From: Oscillospiraceae bacterium | Lineage (GTDB): Bacteria; Bacillota; Clostridia; Oscillospirales; CAG-272 | NCBI GenBank assembly: GCA_015063485.1 | Contig: SVUA01000014.1 | Location: 1-42,184, forward strand | Length of the DNA stretch: 42,184 bases | Direction: 5' to 3' | In this document: positions 15,700 through 24,456 of the stretch, piece by piece | How the letters are laid out: every line of letters starts with the position of its first letter | Numbering within the stretch: the first letter of the stretch is position 1 | The notes under the pieces: model-generated | Database searches by the model: none | Seen by the model: the letters and a program-made list of their open reading frames with translations, nothing else | Told to the model about the DNA's origin: nothing | Translations under genes and position numbers: made by a program

Positions 15700-17372
15700 T
15701 TATAAGTTTCTCCCTCGGCTATCATCTCGCGAGCCGCTTCCGTCTGCTTCTCGGTTATCTCGATTCCACCGAGTATACGGGCTATCTCCAAAACTCGCGC
15801 GTTTTCGTCGAGGACCGAAAGACTCGTTTCGACTCTTCCCTCGACCTCGCGCTTGGAAATATAAAGGTGAGAATCGGCAAGAGAGGCTATCTGTGCCGAG
15901 TGCGTAACGCACAATACCTGCGACGCTCTGCCTATCTCCTTTAGCTTTATTCCGACCTTTCTTGAGGTCTTGCCCGAAATACCCGTGTCTATCTCGTCGA
16001 AAATGACCGTCTGTACTCCGTCCGACTCGTTAAGCGCGTTTTTGAGCGCAAGCATTATTCTCGCAAGTTCTCCGCCAGACGCTATCTTTGCCATAGGCAA
16101 AAGCGGCTCTCCGACGTTCGTCGAAATGAGAAATTCGACCTCGTCGCGCCCATTCGCGCCAAAATCGTCCGCCGCCCTTATACTGACGTCAAAGCGGACC
16201 TTGGGCATATCGAGGAAAGCAAGTGTCTCGGTAACACGGCGTTTTAGCTCCTCTGACGCGGAGCGTCTTTTCTCGGTCAAGCGGTCGGTAAAGACTTTTG
16301 CTTCGTCGCAAAGAGCGTTCAGCTCGTTTTCCATATCCTCTCGTCTCTCACCCGCATTCTCGATAAGGTCGAGCTTTTGGGCGGCTTCCGCTCTGTATTC
16401 AAGCACCTCTTCGACCGTGCTTCCGTACTTCTTTTTAAGTCTCGATATCGCGTCAAGTCTGCCCTCTGCTCTGTCAAGCTTCGCGCTCGGGTCTTCTCCG
16501 CCGAAATCAACGATATCCGCGCTTATCTCGGCAATATCCTCAAGCTCATAGCAAATATTGCGCAGACGCGCGGCAAGCTCCGTGGCTTCCGGTACAGCTG
16601 CGGCGATAGATTCGAGCGCGCCTGCTGCGCGCTCCGAGAGGTATATCGCGCCCATGCCCTTTTCTCCGCCCTTCAGAGCCTTATCGACAAGAGAGGCGCT
16701 CTTACTTATCTTTTCAGCGCTTCGGAGCTTGAGAACAAGCTCCTCAAGAGCCTCCTCCTCACCGACGCGGAGCTTTCCCGCGTCAATATCGGATATCTGA
16801 TATTTCAAGGTCTCGCGCATACGGTATTGCTCACGCGAATCCTTTTCAAGCGTTTGTATCTGCGCTCTCTTTTGGAGTATCTTTTCATATATTTCGCTAT
16901 ATTTTGCAAGAAGCTCCCCGTTTTGCGCGTATGAATCGATAATATTTACGTGATTGCAAGGGTCAAGAAGCTGTTGGTTATCGTTCTGACCGTGAATATT
17001 GAACAGCTTCTCTGCCGCCGTACGCAAAACGGCAAGCGTTACTCCTCTGCCGTTTATCTTTGCCGAGGACGAGCTTGACGTTATGGCGCGCGAAAGCATA
17101 ACGGAGCCGTCGGATATATCAAATCCAAGCTCCGCAAAGCTATCTATAATATTTTTCGAAAGTCCCGAAAATACCGCAGACACGAGCGCGCCCCTCTCTC
17201 CCGTTCTGATAAGCTCCTTATCCGCGCGGCTTCCGAGCAGAAGTCCGAGACTGTCGATAATTATCGATTTTCCCGCGCCCGTCTCACCCGTAAGCACGGT
17301 AAAGCCGCCGCGCAGATCTATATCAAGTGAGCGCACTACGGCAATATTTTCAATATGCAAGGATTCTATCAT
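15696..17372 (-). CDS. recN: DNA repair protein RecN
   Basis: This 558-residue SMC-like ATPase acts in double-strand break repair. Walker A GETGAGKS lies near residues 29-36, a long coiled-coil middle follows, and the C-terminal ATPase half has SGGELARIMLALK, TVIFDEIDTGISG and VLCVTHSAQIASLAD. I chose the ATG at 17372 because the family starts M-x(2)-L-x-I-x-N; no strong ribosome binding site precedes it, and a TTG at 17390 is the alternative. It lies between argR and ybaK, overlapping ybaK by 4 nt. Confidence 0.95.
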   Translation of the reverse strand: MIESLHIENIAVVRSLDIDLRGGFTVLTGETGAGKSIIIDSLGLLLGSRADKELIRTGERGALVSAVFSGLSKNIIDSFAELGFDISDGSVMLSRAITSSSSSAKINGRGVTLAVLRTAAEKLFNIHGQNDNQQLLDPCNHVNIIDSYAQNGELLAKYSEIYEKILQKRAQIQTLEKDSREQYRMRETLKYQISDIDAGKLRVGEEEALEELVLKLRSAEKISKSASLVDKALKGGEKGMGAIYLSERAAGALESIAAAVPEATELAARLRNICYELEDIAEISADIVDFGGEDPSAKLDRAEGRLDAISRLKKKYGSTVEEVLEYRAEAAQKLDLIENAGERREDMENELNALCDEAKVFTDRLTEKRRSASEELKRRVTETLAFLDMPKVRFDVSIRAADDFGANGRDEVEFLISTNVGEPLLPMAKIASGGELARIMLALKNALNESDGVQTVIFDEIDTGISGKTSRKVGIKLKEIGRASQVLCVTHSAQIASLADSHLYISKREVEGRVETSLSVLDENARVLEIARILGGIEITEKQTEAAREMIAEGETYK

Positions 17373-17411
17373 AGCATCAATACCGTCCAAAAAGCTTTAA
17401 CGTTTAACGAT

Positions 17412-17870
17412 TCAAAAGGATTTCATTATTTCAAGTATCCGCGAGCGTATCTGTTCAGAACTCTCCGTATTCTTCGTTATTATTATTATGGTATCGTCAC
17501 CCGCGACAGAGCCTAAAATATCGTGCATATTCATGGCGTCAATTCCAGAAGCAACGGCTTGAGCCATACCGGGATACGTCTTTATAACGACGTTGTTTAA
17601 AGAGTACTCCACTCCCGTTATCGAATCCGCCATAGCAGAGCTTAACTTTGCGTTATTTCTTATGTGATTTTTCGATGCGCTTACGCTATAACGGTACGTA
17701 CCTCTTGCCGTAAGCGATTTTGTCAGTTGAAGCTCACGAAGGTCGCGCGAAACGGTTGCCTGCGTTACCGCAAAGCCCTCCTCGCGCAAACGGTTCATCA
17801 TATCGTCCTGCGTTTCTATTTCAAACTTTGTGATAAGCTCAAGTATCCTTGCCTGTCTTTCCGATTTCAT
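17412..17870 (-). CDS. argR: Arginine repressor
   Basis: This 152-residue regulator has an N-terminal winged helix (TQDDMMNRLREEGFAVTQAT, VSRDLRELQLTK) and a C-terminal arginine-binding oligomerisation domain ending GSVAGDDTIIIITKNTESSE, close to the family's GTIAGDDT block. It controls arginine biosynthesis and catabolism genes. Its location between nadK and recN is the classic clostridial and bacillar order, so it is expressed as part of the superoperon rather than next to arg genes. Confidence 0.96.
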   Translation of the reverse strand: MKSERQARILELITKFEIETQDDMMNRLREEGFAVTQATVSRDLRELQLTKSLTARGTYRYSVSASKNHIRNNAKLSSAMADSITGVEYSLNNVVIKTYPGMAQAVASGIDAMNMHDILGSVAGDDTIIIITKNTESSEQIRSRILEIMKSF

Positions 17871-17899
17871 CTTTTATCTCCATGTATGTAAATTTTTCG

Positions 17900-18769
17900 T
17901 CAAACAAATTTTCTTTCTCTTATCTTTGAATAAAAATCCTCGCCCTTTACACGAAGCAGCTTTACCGCCACCTCGGATTTCGTTACCACGACCGTGTCGC
18001 CAAGGAAAAGGTCAAAGGTCGCTCTTCCGTCAACCGTAAGGTGAAGCAGCTTTTCGCGAACGCAGATATTCTTTACCTCAAGCGATGCGGTATCGGGGAA
18101 AACGAGCGGACGTGCGCACATTGAGTGAGGACATATCGGAGTTACGCAAAAGCAAGAAAGCTTGGGGTCAATGATAGGACCGCCCGCAGACAGAGAATAC
18201 GCCGTTGAGCCTGTGGGCGTTGCTATAACGAGTCCGTCAGCGCGGTAGGTGTTGACAAGTTCTCCCCTGTCGGACAGCTCAAGGTCGACTATACGCGCCG
18301 CCGCGCCGTTCGCGATGACCGCGTCGTTCAAGGCGTACGCGTTCGCTCTCTTCTGTCCTTTCGCGGAGATTATCTCCACCTTGAGCATCGCGCGCTCGTC
18401 AATACGGTAATTGCCGTCGAAAACTCGGTCGATAAGCTCTATCTCGTCTATTTCAAGCTCGGTCATATACCCTACTCTGCCCATATTTATGCCGAGTATC
18501 GAAATTCCCTCGGGTGCGGCTCTTCTTGCCGCCTCAAGCATAAATCCGTCGCCGCCGAGAACTATTATAAGCTCGGCTTGTGTATAAATGGTCTCATACG
18601 GAAGATAAGAAAACTTCGTGATATGATTATGTGAGCGCAGTATCCTGTCCTTGTAATTCTGCGGTATCATTATCTCGTCTACGCGGTCCTTTATTCTGTC
18701 CGCGACAGAACAAGCTCCTATGAGCTTTTCCTGAATATTGTAATTTGTAACTATTGCGATTCTTTTCAT
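17900..18769 (-). CDS. nadK: NAD kinase
   Basis: This 289-residue cytosolic enzyme phosphorylates NAD to NADP. The GGDG motif is at residues 72-75 (IVLGGDGFMLEAAR), and the second conserved block is DGLVIATPTGSTAYSLSAGG. The length is typical. The stop lies about 30 nt before argR, and tlyA lies 24 nt upstream. Confidence 0.96.
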   Translation of the reverse strand: MKRIAIVTNYNIQEKLIGACSVADRIKDRVDEIMIPQNYKDRILRSHNHITKFSYLPYETIYTQAELIIVLGGDGFMLEAARRAAPEGISILGINMGRVGYMTELEIDEIELIDRVFDGNYRIDERAMLKVEIISAKGQKRANAYALNDAVIANGAAARIVDLELSDRGELVNTYRADGLVIATPTGSTAYSLSAGGPIIDPKLSCFCVTPICPHSMCARPLVFPDTASLEVKNICVREKLLHLTVDGRATFDLFLGDTVVVTKSEVAVKLLRVKGEDFYSKIRERKFV

Positions 18770-18793
18770 GGCATAAGCCTTTCGTTTTATGTT

Positions 18794-19576
18794 TTATAAT
18801 GCTGTGATGTATTTTATCTGCTTGTCGTCGACGGTAGGTCTTACGCAAACGCGCTTTACAAAGCACGCAAGGTACTCCTTATTTCCGTCTCCGCCCTCGA
18901 TCGGTGAGCGTATAAAGCCCGTACAGTCAAAGCCGTTCTCACACGCGCATTCTATAACTCTTTTCGCGGCAAGAAAACGGTATGCCGAATTCGTAACGAC
19001 TCCATTTTTGCCAAGAGCGCTCCGTCCCGCCTCAAACTGCGGCTTTATAAGACTTATAAACACTCCTCCGCTATCAAGCACCGAGGCTATCTGCGGTATT
19101 ATGTAGGTCTGTGAAATAAAGGACACATCAGCAACGGCTACGTCGCAAGGTCCTTCGGTGATCTCGGTATCAAGCTCCCGCGCGTTAAAATGCTCTACGG
19201 TCTTGACTCTTTTGTCCGAGCGCAGAGATTCGTGCATCTGCCCGACACCCGCGTCGACCGCTATAACTCTTGCCGCGCCTCTCTGTAAAAGGCAGTCGGT
19301 AAATCCGCCCGTTGACGCGCCTACGTCGACCGCTTTTTTTCGGTTGACCGATATTTTGAACGCGTCAAGCGCCGCTTCAAGCTTCATTCCGCCGCGGCTG
19401 ACGTAACGGAACACCTGCTCTATCTCTATTTTATGCTCTATTGCCTCGTTGACGGTAACAGACGGCTTTTTTACGGTAACTCCGTCGAGCTTGACCGCTC
19501 CCGCCTCGATAAGATCCTGAGCTTTTTTACGGCTCTGGGTGTACCCCGCCGCCGCAAGATAAACGTCTATTCTCAT
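18794..19576 (-). CDS. tlyA: TlyA family rRNA 2'-O-methyltransferase
   Basis: This 260-residue protein has an N-terminal S4 RNA-binding domain (MRIDVYLAAAGYTQSRKKAQ, then AGAVKLDGVTVKKPS) and a C-terminal FtsJ-like methyltransferase (KKAVDVGASTGGFTDCLLQR, VADVSFISQTY, LIKPQFEAGR). It methylates ribose in rRNA using S-adenosylmethionine. It starts 2 nt after the YuiD-like gene stop, so translation is probably coupled. Confidence 0.94.
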   Translation of the reverse strand: MRIDVYLAAAGYTQSRKKAQDLIEAGAVKLDGVTVKKPSVTVNEAIEHKIEIEQVFRYVSRGGMKLEAALDAFKISVNRKKAVDVGASTGGFTDCLLQRGAARVIAVDAGVGQMHESLRSDKRVKTVEHFNARELDTEITEGPCDVAVADVSFISQTYIIPQIASVLDSGGVFISLIKPQFEAGRSALGKNGVVTNSAYRFLAAKRVIECACENGFDCTGFIRSPIEGGDGNKEYLACFVKRVCVRPTVDDKQIKYITAL

Positions 19577-19578
19577 AT

Positions 19579-20046
19579 TTAAAAGATACCGTACGCAAAA
19601 GCGAGCGCGATAGCAACGAAAATGCCCGTGATAGCGCCCATTACGACCTGCAAGGGAGTGTGTCCGACAAGCTCCTTAAGTCCCGTTTCAACGTCACGTG
19701 GGTCTCCCGTTGACATCTCGCGCATTATCTGATTGATGACCTTCGACTGCTTTCCCGTTTCCTGTCTTACTCCGACGGCGTCGTTCATAACGATAATGGA
19801 AAGTATCGCGCAAACGGCAAATATCGGAGAGCCTACGCCTTGGTCGATAAGAGCCGCAACGGTAATAGCCATAACGGTCGCCGAGTGAGAGCTGGGCATT
19901 CCTCCGTTTGAGAAAAGAAGTCTTCTCAAGCTGAACTTTTCATGACTGAACATACCCGTAAATACCTTTAGTATCTGCGCGATAAACCAGCCCGAAAGCG
20001 CGCTTATAAGAAGATAATTGTTTAAAAAATCGTAAAAATATTTCAC
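19579..20046 (-). CDS. Divergent PAP2 family membrane protein (YuiD/DUF212)
   Basis: This 155-residue membrane protein is predicted to be an acid-phosphatase-like integral membrane protein. Conserved blocks are LLISALSGWFIAQILKVFTG, LFSNGGMPSSHSATVMAITV and VGHTPLQVVMGAITGI. I chose the GTG at 20046, preceded by AGAGG at 6 nt, because family members start just before LLISAL and the longer frame begins with TTG inside a repeat hairpin. It often sits in this superoperon, possibly linked to isoprenoid phosphate metabolism next to ispA. Its exact substrate is unknown. Confidence 0.88.
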   Translation of the reverse strand: MKYFYDFLNNYLLISALSGWFIAQILKVFTGMFSHEKFSLRRLLFSNGGMPSSHSATVMAITVAALIDQGVGSPIFAVCAILSIIVMNDAVGVRQETGKQSKVINQIMREMSTGDPRDVETGLKELVGHTPLQVVMGAITGIFVAIALAFAYGIF

Positions 20047-20077
20047 AAAAAGCCTCTGAAATTTTATTTTTGGGACA

Positions 20078-20111
20078 CGCTTACTTTTCTTTTGCAATAG
20101 AAAAGTAAGCG
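20078..20111. repeat. CGCTTACTTTTCT hairpin repeat
   Basis: Perfect 13-bp arms (CGCTTACTTTTCT and its complement) enclose 8 nt. It resembles the hairpin at 15179-15210. It lies in the superoperon between ispA and the YuiD-like gene. Confidence 0.75.
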
Positions 20112-20158
20112 AAGAAAAAGCAAAGCAAGGGTTATTTTTAAATCACGTACAGTTGGTT

Positions 20159-20300
20159 TCAAATTTTGATTTGTCGGTGTGTTAATGTTCGCATAAATTT
20201 AACCGAATGGGAACGGACCGGCGTCCTCGACGGTCCTAATACAAACGATTTTAACCAATCAATCGATATAACGATCTCCTCGACAAACCGCAATTTATTT
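20159..20300 (+). repeat. Shell repeat, internally deleted cargo, inside the superoperon
   Basis: This 142-bp copy has left end TCAAATTTTGATTTGTCGG and right end CTCGACAAACCGCAATTTAT. It is homologous throughout to 24252-24393. Compared with 39425-39666 it lacks 102 bp, with the joint at GGACC. It ends 13 bp from the ispA stop. Confidence 0.9.
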
Positions 20301-20312
20301 AAGTACCCGTCA

Positions 20313-21212
20313 TCACGCCGTACGCTGTACGAGGTACGCCGCAAGGTCGGTGAGAGTTTCCGAGCCCTCGATCCCCGCTATCGCGGAAACTGCTTCCGCA
20401 GTAAGCTCTGCGGCAAAAACGCGAGCTTCCTCTGCCGTATAATAGGTCATAAAGGTAGTCTTATTATGTTCTGCGTCCGATCTTATATTCTTTCCTAATT
20501 CGACTTGGTCGCCCTCAATATCCAAGATATCGTCTATGACCTGAAAAGCAAGTCCTATTTTACGAGCGTAAAGTCCGGCTGTTTCGGACTCCTTTGTATC
20601 CGTATCAAAGCCTGCCGCAAGCGCGCCGAGTCTCGCCGAGCACTCCATAAGCGCGCCCGTCTTCATTGCCTGAACTTTCAGGAGCATTTCCATATCAAGC
20701 TCCTCGGTCTCGCCCTGAAGGTCTAATACCTGACCGCCTATCATGCCGTAATCTCCCGCCGCCGCCGCAAGAAGCGCTACCGCCTTTGCGTTCTGCTCGG
20801 CACTTGCCTTGTCATTCTCGGCGATAATTCCAAATGCTCTTGTCAGAAGCGCGTCTCCCGCAAGGAGAGCAGTTGCGTATCCAAATGCCTTATGCGTACT
20901 CGGACGTCCTCTGCGAAGGTCGTCGTCGTCCATGCAAGGAAGGTCGTCGTGAATGAGAGAATAATTGTGTATCATCTCGATAGCGCAAGCATACGCCATC
21001 GACGTCTCCTCACTTCCGCCGAAAAGTCTGCAAAATTCATTTACAAGAAAAGGACGGATACGCTTTCCGCCGTCAAGGGTGGCGTATCTTTGAGTTTCAA
21101 ACAAGAGGTCTATGTCGTTGTCTTTAGAGGTCAGATACGCATCGAGCTCTTTCTCTATTCTTTCAGCATCGGCACGTACGGTCGCTTTGAGTTCTTCGAT
21201 CCTTTTGTCCAT
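20313..21212 (-). CDS. ispA: Farnesyl/geranylgeranyl diphosphate synthase family protein
   Basis: This 299-residue polyprenyl synthetase condenses isopentenyl and allylic diphosphates. The first aspartate-rich motif is LIHDDLPCMDDDDLRRGRPS and the second is FQVIDDILDIEG; GGKRIRPFLV binds the diphosphate. I chose the ATG at 21212, which has GAGGAG 7 nt upstream; the longer frame starts at a TTG inside that site. It sits between xseB and a shell repeat. The dxs gene, often near ispA in clostridia, is absent. Confidence 0.95.
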   Translation of the reverse strand: MDKRIEELKATVRADAERIEKELDAYLTSKDNDIDLLFETQRYATLDGGKRIRPFLVNEFCRLFGGSEETSMAYACAIEMIHNYSLIHDDLPCMDDDDLRRGRPSTHKAFGYATALLAGDALLTRAFGIIAENDKASAEQNAKAVALLAAAAGDYGMIGGQVLDLQGETEELDMEMLLKVQAMKTGALMECSARLGALAAGFDTDTKESETAGLYARKIGLAFQVIDDILDIEGDQVELGKNIRSDAEHNKTTFMTYYTAEEARVFAAELTAEAVSAIAGIEGSETLTDLAAYLVQRTA

Positions 21213-21245
21213 GATATTTCTCCTCAATAATATTCTTTATTTGAA

Positions 21246-21497
21246 TCATTCCGCTTCCTTTGCGGAAATAAGATCTTCTTCTATCATCTCGCCATCGGGC
21301 GACATCTTGAGCAGCTTTATCTTTCGCTCGGCAGATTCAAGCTGTTCGTTGCATATCCTCACGAGCTTCACGCCCTCCTCATAAAGAGTGAGCGCGTCCT
21401 CAAGACTTACGTTCTCGCGCTCAAGAGATGCGGATATCTCGTCAAGCCTCTTTATTGAAACTTCGAAATTTATATCTTTATTATTTGTCTCGTTCAT
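21246..21497 (-). CDS. xseB: Exodeoxyribonuclease VII small subunit
   Basis: This 83-residue protein has the conserved core FEVSIKRLDEISASLERENV and SLEDALTLYEEGVKLVRICN, the usual helical hairpin of XseB that binds XseA. The start codon overlaps the xseA stop in an ATGA junction, fitting coupled synthesis of the two subunits. Confidence 0.95.
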   Translation of the reverse strand: MNETNNKDINFEVSIKRLDEISASLERENVSLEDALTLYEEGVKLVRICNEQLESAERKIKLLKMSPDGEMIEEDLISAKEAE

Positions 21498-22711
21498 ATT
21501 ATCTCCTTTTTATCAACCGAAAGTATCTCGGCGTCGGCTCTGCCGTCCGAGAGCAAGATGCTCACGCGGTCATGTACTTCAAGCTCTGCCGCCTTTCCGA
21601 TTATCTTGCCGTCCTTTTCAAGCGCACTGTATCCTCTGCCAAGCACCGCCAAAGGATTCATCGCGCTAAGGCTTTGAGATAAAGCATAAAGTCTTGCCCT
21701 TGAGCGTTCGAGAACTCTGTCTGCCGCCTTTTCTATTCTTGAAGAATCATAAGAAAGCTTCTGCCTTATACGCTCAAGCCGAGCCTTCGGCGAGCGCATC
21801 TCCAAGACTTGCGCGCGGTTGCGAAGCATAGCTCCTTTGCGCTCAAGCAAGCGCGACGCGCAAATATCTATTCTCTCCATCGCCTCGTCAAAGCGTTCTA
21901 TCATATCTGCTCTGTCGGGAACGGCTATCTCTGCCGCCGCCGACGGAGTCGGCGCACGCTTGTCCGCGGCAAAATCGCAAAGCGTGAAATCCACCTCATG
22001 CCCTACCGCAGATATTACGGGAATATGCGATGCCGCAACCGTTCTTGCAAGTGTTTCGTCGTTAAACGCCCAAAGGTCCTCGACCGACCCCCCTCCACGT
22101 CCTATGATTATAACGTCGCAAGTTCCGTCGGCGTTCAGATATTCTACACCTTGGCAAAGCGTCCTTGGAGCGTCCGCGCCTTGAACGAGAGACGGATATA
22201 TCAATATTTCCGCCGCGGGCCATCTTCTGCCCGTGATATTGAGCATATCCCGAACAGCCGCGCCTGTGGGAGACGTTACGATACCTATTTTCTTCGGTAT
22301 TTTCGGAATAAGCTTTTTTCTTGACTCGTCAAAAAGTCCTTCTGCTCGCAGCTTTTCATAAAGTCTTTTATATTCGAGATAAAGCGCGCCCGCGCCGTCG
22401 TCGGTCATAGCCGAAACGTAAAGCTGGTAGCGTCCGCTCTTCTCATAGACCGACACGCGACCATATGCCGTGACCTTCATGCCGTTATCGGCGCGGAAGG
22501 TCATTCTCTGCGCTTGTGCGCGGAACATTACCGCCGCTATCTCCGATTCCTCGTCCTTCAAGGTGAAATATATATGACCGCTTGAATGGTACTTGAGATT
22601 TGATATCTCTCCGCGTACAGTAATTTCGGAAAGACACGCGTCGGACTCGATAAGGCTCTTTACGTAACGGTTTACCTCGCTAACGCTTAGCGAAAAGTCC
22701 TTCATATTCAT
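21494..22711 (-). CDS. xseA: Exodeoxyribonuclease VII large subunit
   Basis: This 405-residue catalytic subunit of exonuclease VII degrades single-stranded DNA. The N-terminal OB-fold (LSEITVRGEISNLKYHSSGH, then IYFTLKDEESEIAAVMFR) and the catalytic part (GIVTSPTGAAVRDMLNITGR, IIIGRGGGSVEDLWAFNDE, PVISAVGHEVDFTLCDFAAD) are complete. ATG codons at 22711 and 22705 are both possible starts, with GGAG 12 nt upstream of the first. It is translationally coupled to xseB. Confidence 0.96.
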   Translation of the reverse strand: MNMKDFSLSVSEVNRYVKSLIESDACLSEITVRGEISNLKYHSSGHIYFTLKDEESEIAAVMFRAQAQRMTFRADNGMKVTAYGRVSVYEKSGRYQLYVSAMTDDGAGALYLEYKRLYEKLRAEGLFDESRKKLIPKIPKKIGIVTSPTGAAVRDMLNITGRRWPAAEILIYPSLVQGADAPRTLCQGVEYLNADGTCDVIIIGRGGGSVEDLWAFNDETLARTVAASHIPVISAVGHEVDFTLCDFAADKRAPTPSAAAEIAVPDRADMIERFDEAMERIDICASRLLERKGAMLRNRAQVLEMRSPKARLERIRQKLSYDSSRIEKAADRVLERSRARLYALSQSLSAMNPLAVLGRGYSALEKDGKIIGKAAELEVHDRVSILLSDGRADAEILSVDKKEII

Positions 22712-22715
22712 TAAT

Positions 22716-23669
22716 TTATTTTTCTCCGTTAAATTTAGCTCTTCTGCAAAGCAAGGCTATTCCCGCCGCGTTATCGGCGGAAAATGCGGGTTCTGCAAAG
22801 GAAGCGTCAAACCTTTTTGAAAGCTCCCCGCGCATAAGACGGTTGGACATAACGCCCCCCGCGTAAAGAACGGGGCTCTCGCCGTATTTCTCTATTGCGT
22901 TCTCGGTCATTTTTATAAGCGTCTTGCAAATGAAATCAAATACGAACGCCGCCACGGCACTCTTATCCTGTGTCTCACGGTATATCTTGAGCGCGATATT
23001 CTCCGCGCCCGAAAGACTGCAACGGCAATCTCTTACTGTTACGGGGTGCTTATATATCTTGCCCTCATATGATGCCGCGAGAGCCTCAAGCTCTCTGCCG
23101 CACGGAAAGGAAAGCCCCATAGCAACGCCGACCCTGTCGATAGCCTGTCCCGCGTTTATGTCGTCGGTCTCGCCTATAAGCTCAATGTCAAAGCTTACTC
23201 GGTTCGGTGTGACACGCAACACCTCGGTCGTGCCTCCCGAAACGTGAAAGGCAAGAAATGGCTTTTCCATAAGCTCGTCCGCGCGCCCCGAAGAATAAAG
23301 CGCCGCCATAACGTGACCGTTCTGGTGCGAAACCTCGTATATCGGTATATCAAGTGCCGCCGCAAACGCGCCAGCCGCCGCTCTTCCCGACAAAAAGCAA
23401 GGCATATACGAGCCCTCCGCATCTCTCGGTCGGACGGAAACTCCGACGGCTACGGGGGTATAACCATTTAGCGCAAGTGAGAGCTCCTTTGTGATAACGG
23501 GAAGATTTTTCGTGTGAGCGAAAACGGCGTCCGATTGGCGAAGTCCTCTCTGCCCTTCCGCTACGGGAAGCGGTATTTTTAAGTTCGCAACAACGTTACC
23601 CTGCTCGTCACAAACGGCGCAGGACGTTGTGTAATTGCTCGTGTCAAAGCCGACAAAGCAGGGCTTCAT
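22716..23669 (-). CDS. TsaD/Kae1-like paralogue (peptidase M22 family name)
   Basis: This 317-residue ASKHA-fold protein is related to TsaD. It keeps the metal-binding HxxGH (SHQNGHVMAAL) and LAFHVSGGTTEVLRV, but starts VGFDTSNYTTSCAVCDEQGN instead of the ETSCDET form of true TsaD. It is a recurrent clostridial paralogue found beside nusB and xseA, so the threonylcarbamoyl-tRNA role should not be assumed. It overlaps the nusB stop by 4 nt. Which housekeeping function it has is unknown. Confidence 0.85.
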   Translation of the reverse strand: MKPCFVGFDTSNYTTSCAVCDEQGNVVANLKIPLPVAEGQRGLRQSDAVFAHTKNLPVITKELSLALNGYTPVAVGVSVRPRDAEGSYMPCFLSGRAAAGAFAAALDIPIYEVSHQNGHVMAALYSSGRADELMEKPFLAFHVSGGTTEVLRVTPNRVSFDIELIGETDDINAGQAIDRVGVAMGLSFPCGRELEALAASYEGKIYKHPVTVRDCRCSLSGAENIALKIYRETQDKSAVAAFVFDFICKTLIKMTENAIEKYGESPVLYAGGVMSNRLMRGELSKRFDASFAEPAFSADNAAGIALLCRRAKFNGEK

Positions 23670-24100
23670 GCCTTTTCTCCGTCAGTCTTTTTGCCCTCAA
23701 GCTCGTTCTTTATCGAGTTGAGAACGCCGTTTATGAATGGGCGAGCCTTGTCCTCGTCGTATTTCTTGGCAAGCTCAATAGCCTCGTTGATAGAAACGCT
23801 GTACGGAATTTCCGTCTCATAAAGCATTTCGTAAACGGCAAGGCGCAAAATCGAGCGCGAAAGCTTTGAAAGACGGCTCGTTTTCCAGCCGTTCGCGTGT
23901 TTTCCTATCGTTCCGTCAATTTCCTCGCGGTTGTCGCTTATGCCGAAATACGCCTTCTTAATGTACTCGTCGTTCGGTATCTCTCTATCCTCAACAGACG
24001 TCGCGAATATCTCAACGCTTGTCTCGTCGCATCTGAATTCGGTCTCGAACAAAAGTCCGAGTATCTGCTCGCGAGCTTCTCTTCTTGAAAGTGTACTCAT
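23666..24100 (-). CDS. nusB: Transcription antitermination factor NusB
   Basis: This 144-residue RNA-binding protein takes part in rRNA antitermination. The all-helical fold is recognisable from SRREAREQILGLLFETEF, DGTIGKHANGWKTSRLSKLS, RSILRLAVYEMLYETEIPYS and INEAIELAKKYDEDKARPFI. It is the first gene of the minus-strand superoperon and has a consensus promoter upstream. A small GTGCC/GGCAC hairpin (24132-24145) lies in its leader. Confidence 0.96.
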   Translation of the reverse strand: MSTLSRREAREQILGLLFETEFRCDETSVEIFATSVEDREIPNDEYIKKAYFGISDNREEIDGTIGKHANGWKTSRLSKLSRSILRLAVYEMLYETEIPYSVSINEAIELAKKYDEDKARPFINGVLNSIKNELEGKKTDGEKA

Positions 24101-24162
24101 ATGTGTTTTGGATCTCCTTTTTTATCTGAACGTGCCTTTTGGCACAATACTCCATACTATAT

Positions 24163-24191
24163 ATTATATATGCATTCTTTCAAATTGTCAA
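24163..24191 (-). promoter_or_regulatory. Promoter of the nusB superoperon
   Basis: On the minus strand, TTGACA (24191-24186), a 17-bp spacer and TATAAT (24168-24163) occur, about 60 bp upstream of the nusB ATG. Confidence 0.88.
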
Positions 24192-24251
24192 CAAAAAATG
24201 AATATTTTTATTAATAATTATTCATTTTTGCATGAAATCAAAATTTGTAAT

Positions 24252-24393
24252 TCAAATTTTGATTTGTCGGTGTGTTATTGTTCGCATAAATTTAACCGAA
24301 TGGCAACGGACCGGCGTCCTCGACGGTCCTAATACAAACGAATTTTACTAATCTAACGTATAACGATCTCCCCGATAAACCGCAATTTGTTTG
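24252..24393 (+). repeat. Shell repeat, internally deleted cargo, second copy
   Basis: This 142-bp copy is colinear with 20159-20300. It has the same GGACC joint left by the missing 102 bp found in the copy at 39425-39666. The left end is TCAAATTTTGATTTGTCGG and the right end is CCCCGATAAACCGCAATTTG. Confidence 0.9.
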
Positions 24394-24420
24394 AATTTTA
24401 ATTTTTTCATCTAACAAACA

Positions 24421-24447
24421 AAAGACGGCTCTTTTCGAACCGTCTTT
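24421..24447 (-). terminator. Terminator after the coiled-coil gene
   Basis: AAAGACGG pairs with CCGTCTTT around an 11-nt loop. It sits about 10 bp past the stop of the minus-strand gene. The core resembles the terminators at 25579 and 26288. Confidence 0.75.
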
Positions 24448-24456
24448 ATATTTCAA

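Noticed and set aside
16377-16934. Long open frames opposite recN, argS, xseA and the P-ATPase
   Set aside because: They are antisense shadows of well-supported genes with low-complexity Ser/Arg-rich translations and no ribosome binding sites.
22716-23669. Calling this gene tsaD
   Set aside because: The N-terminal motif differs from canonical TsaD, and a paralogue is typical at this location in clostridia.
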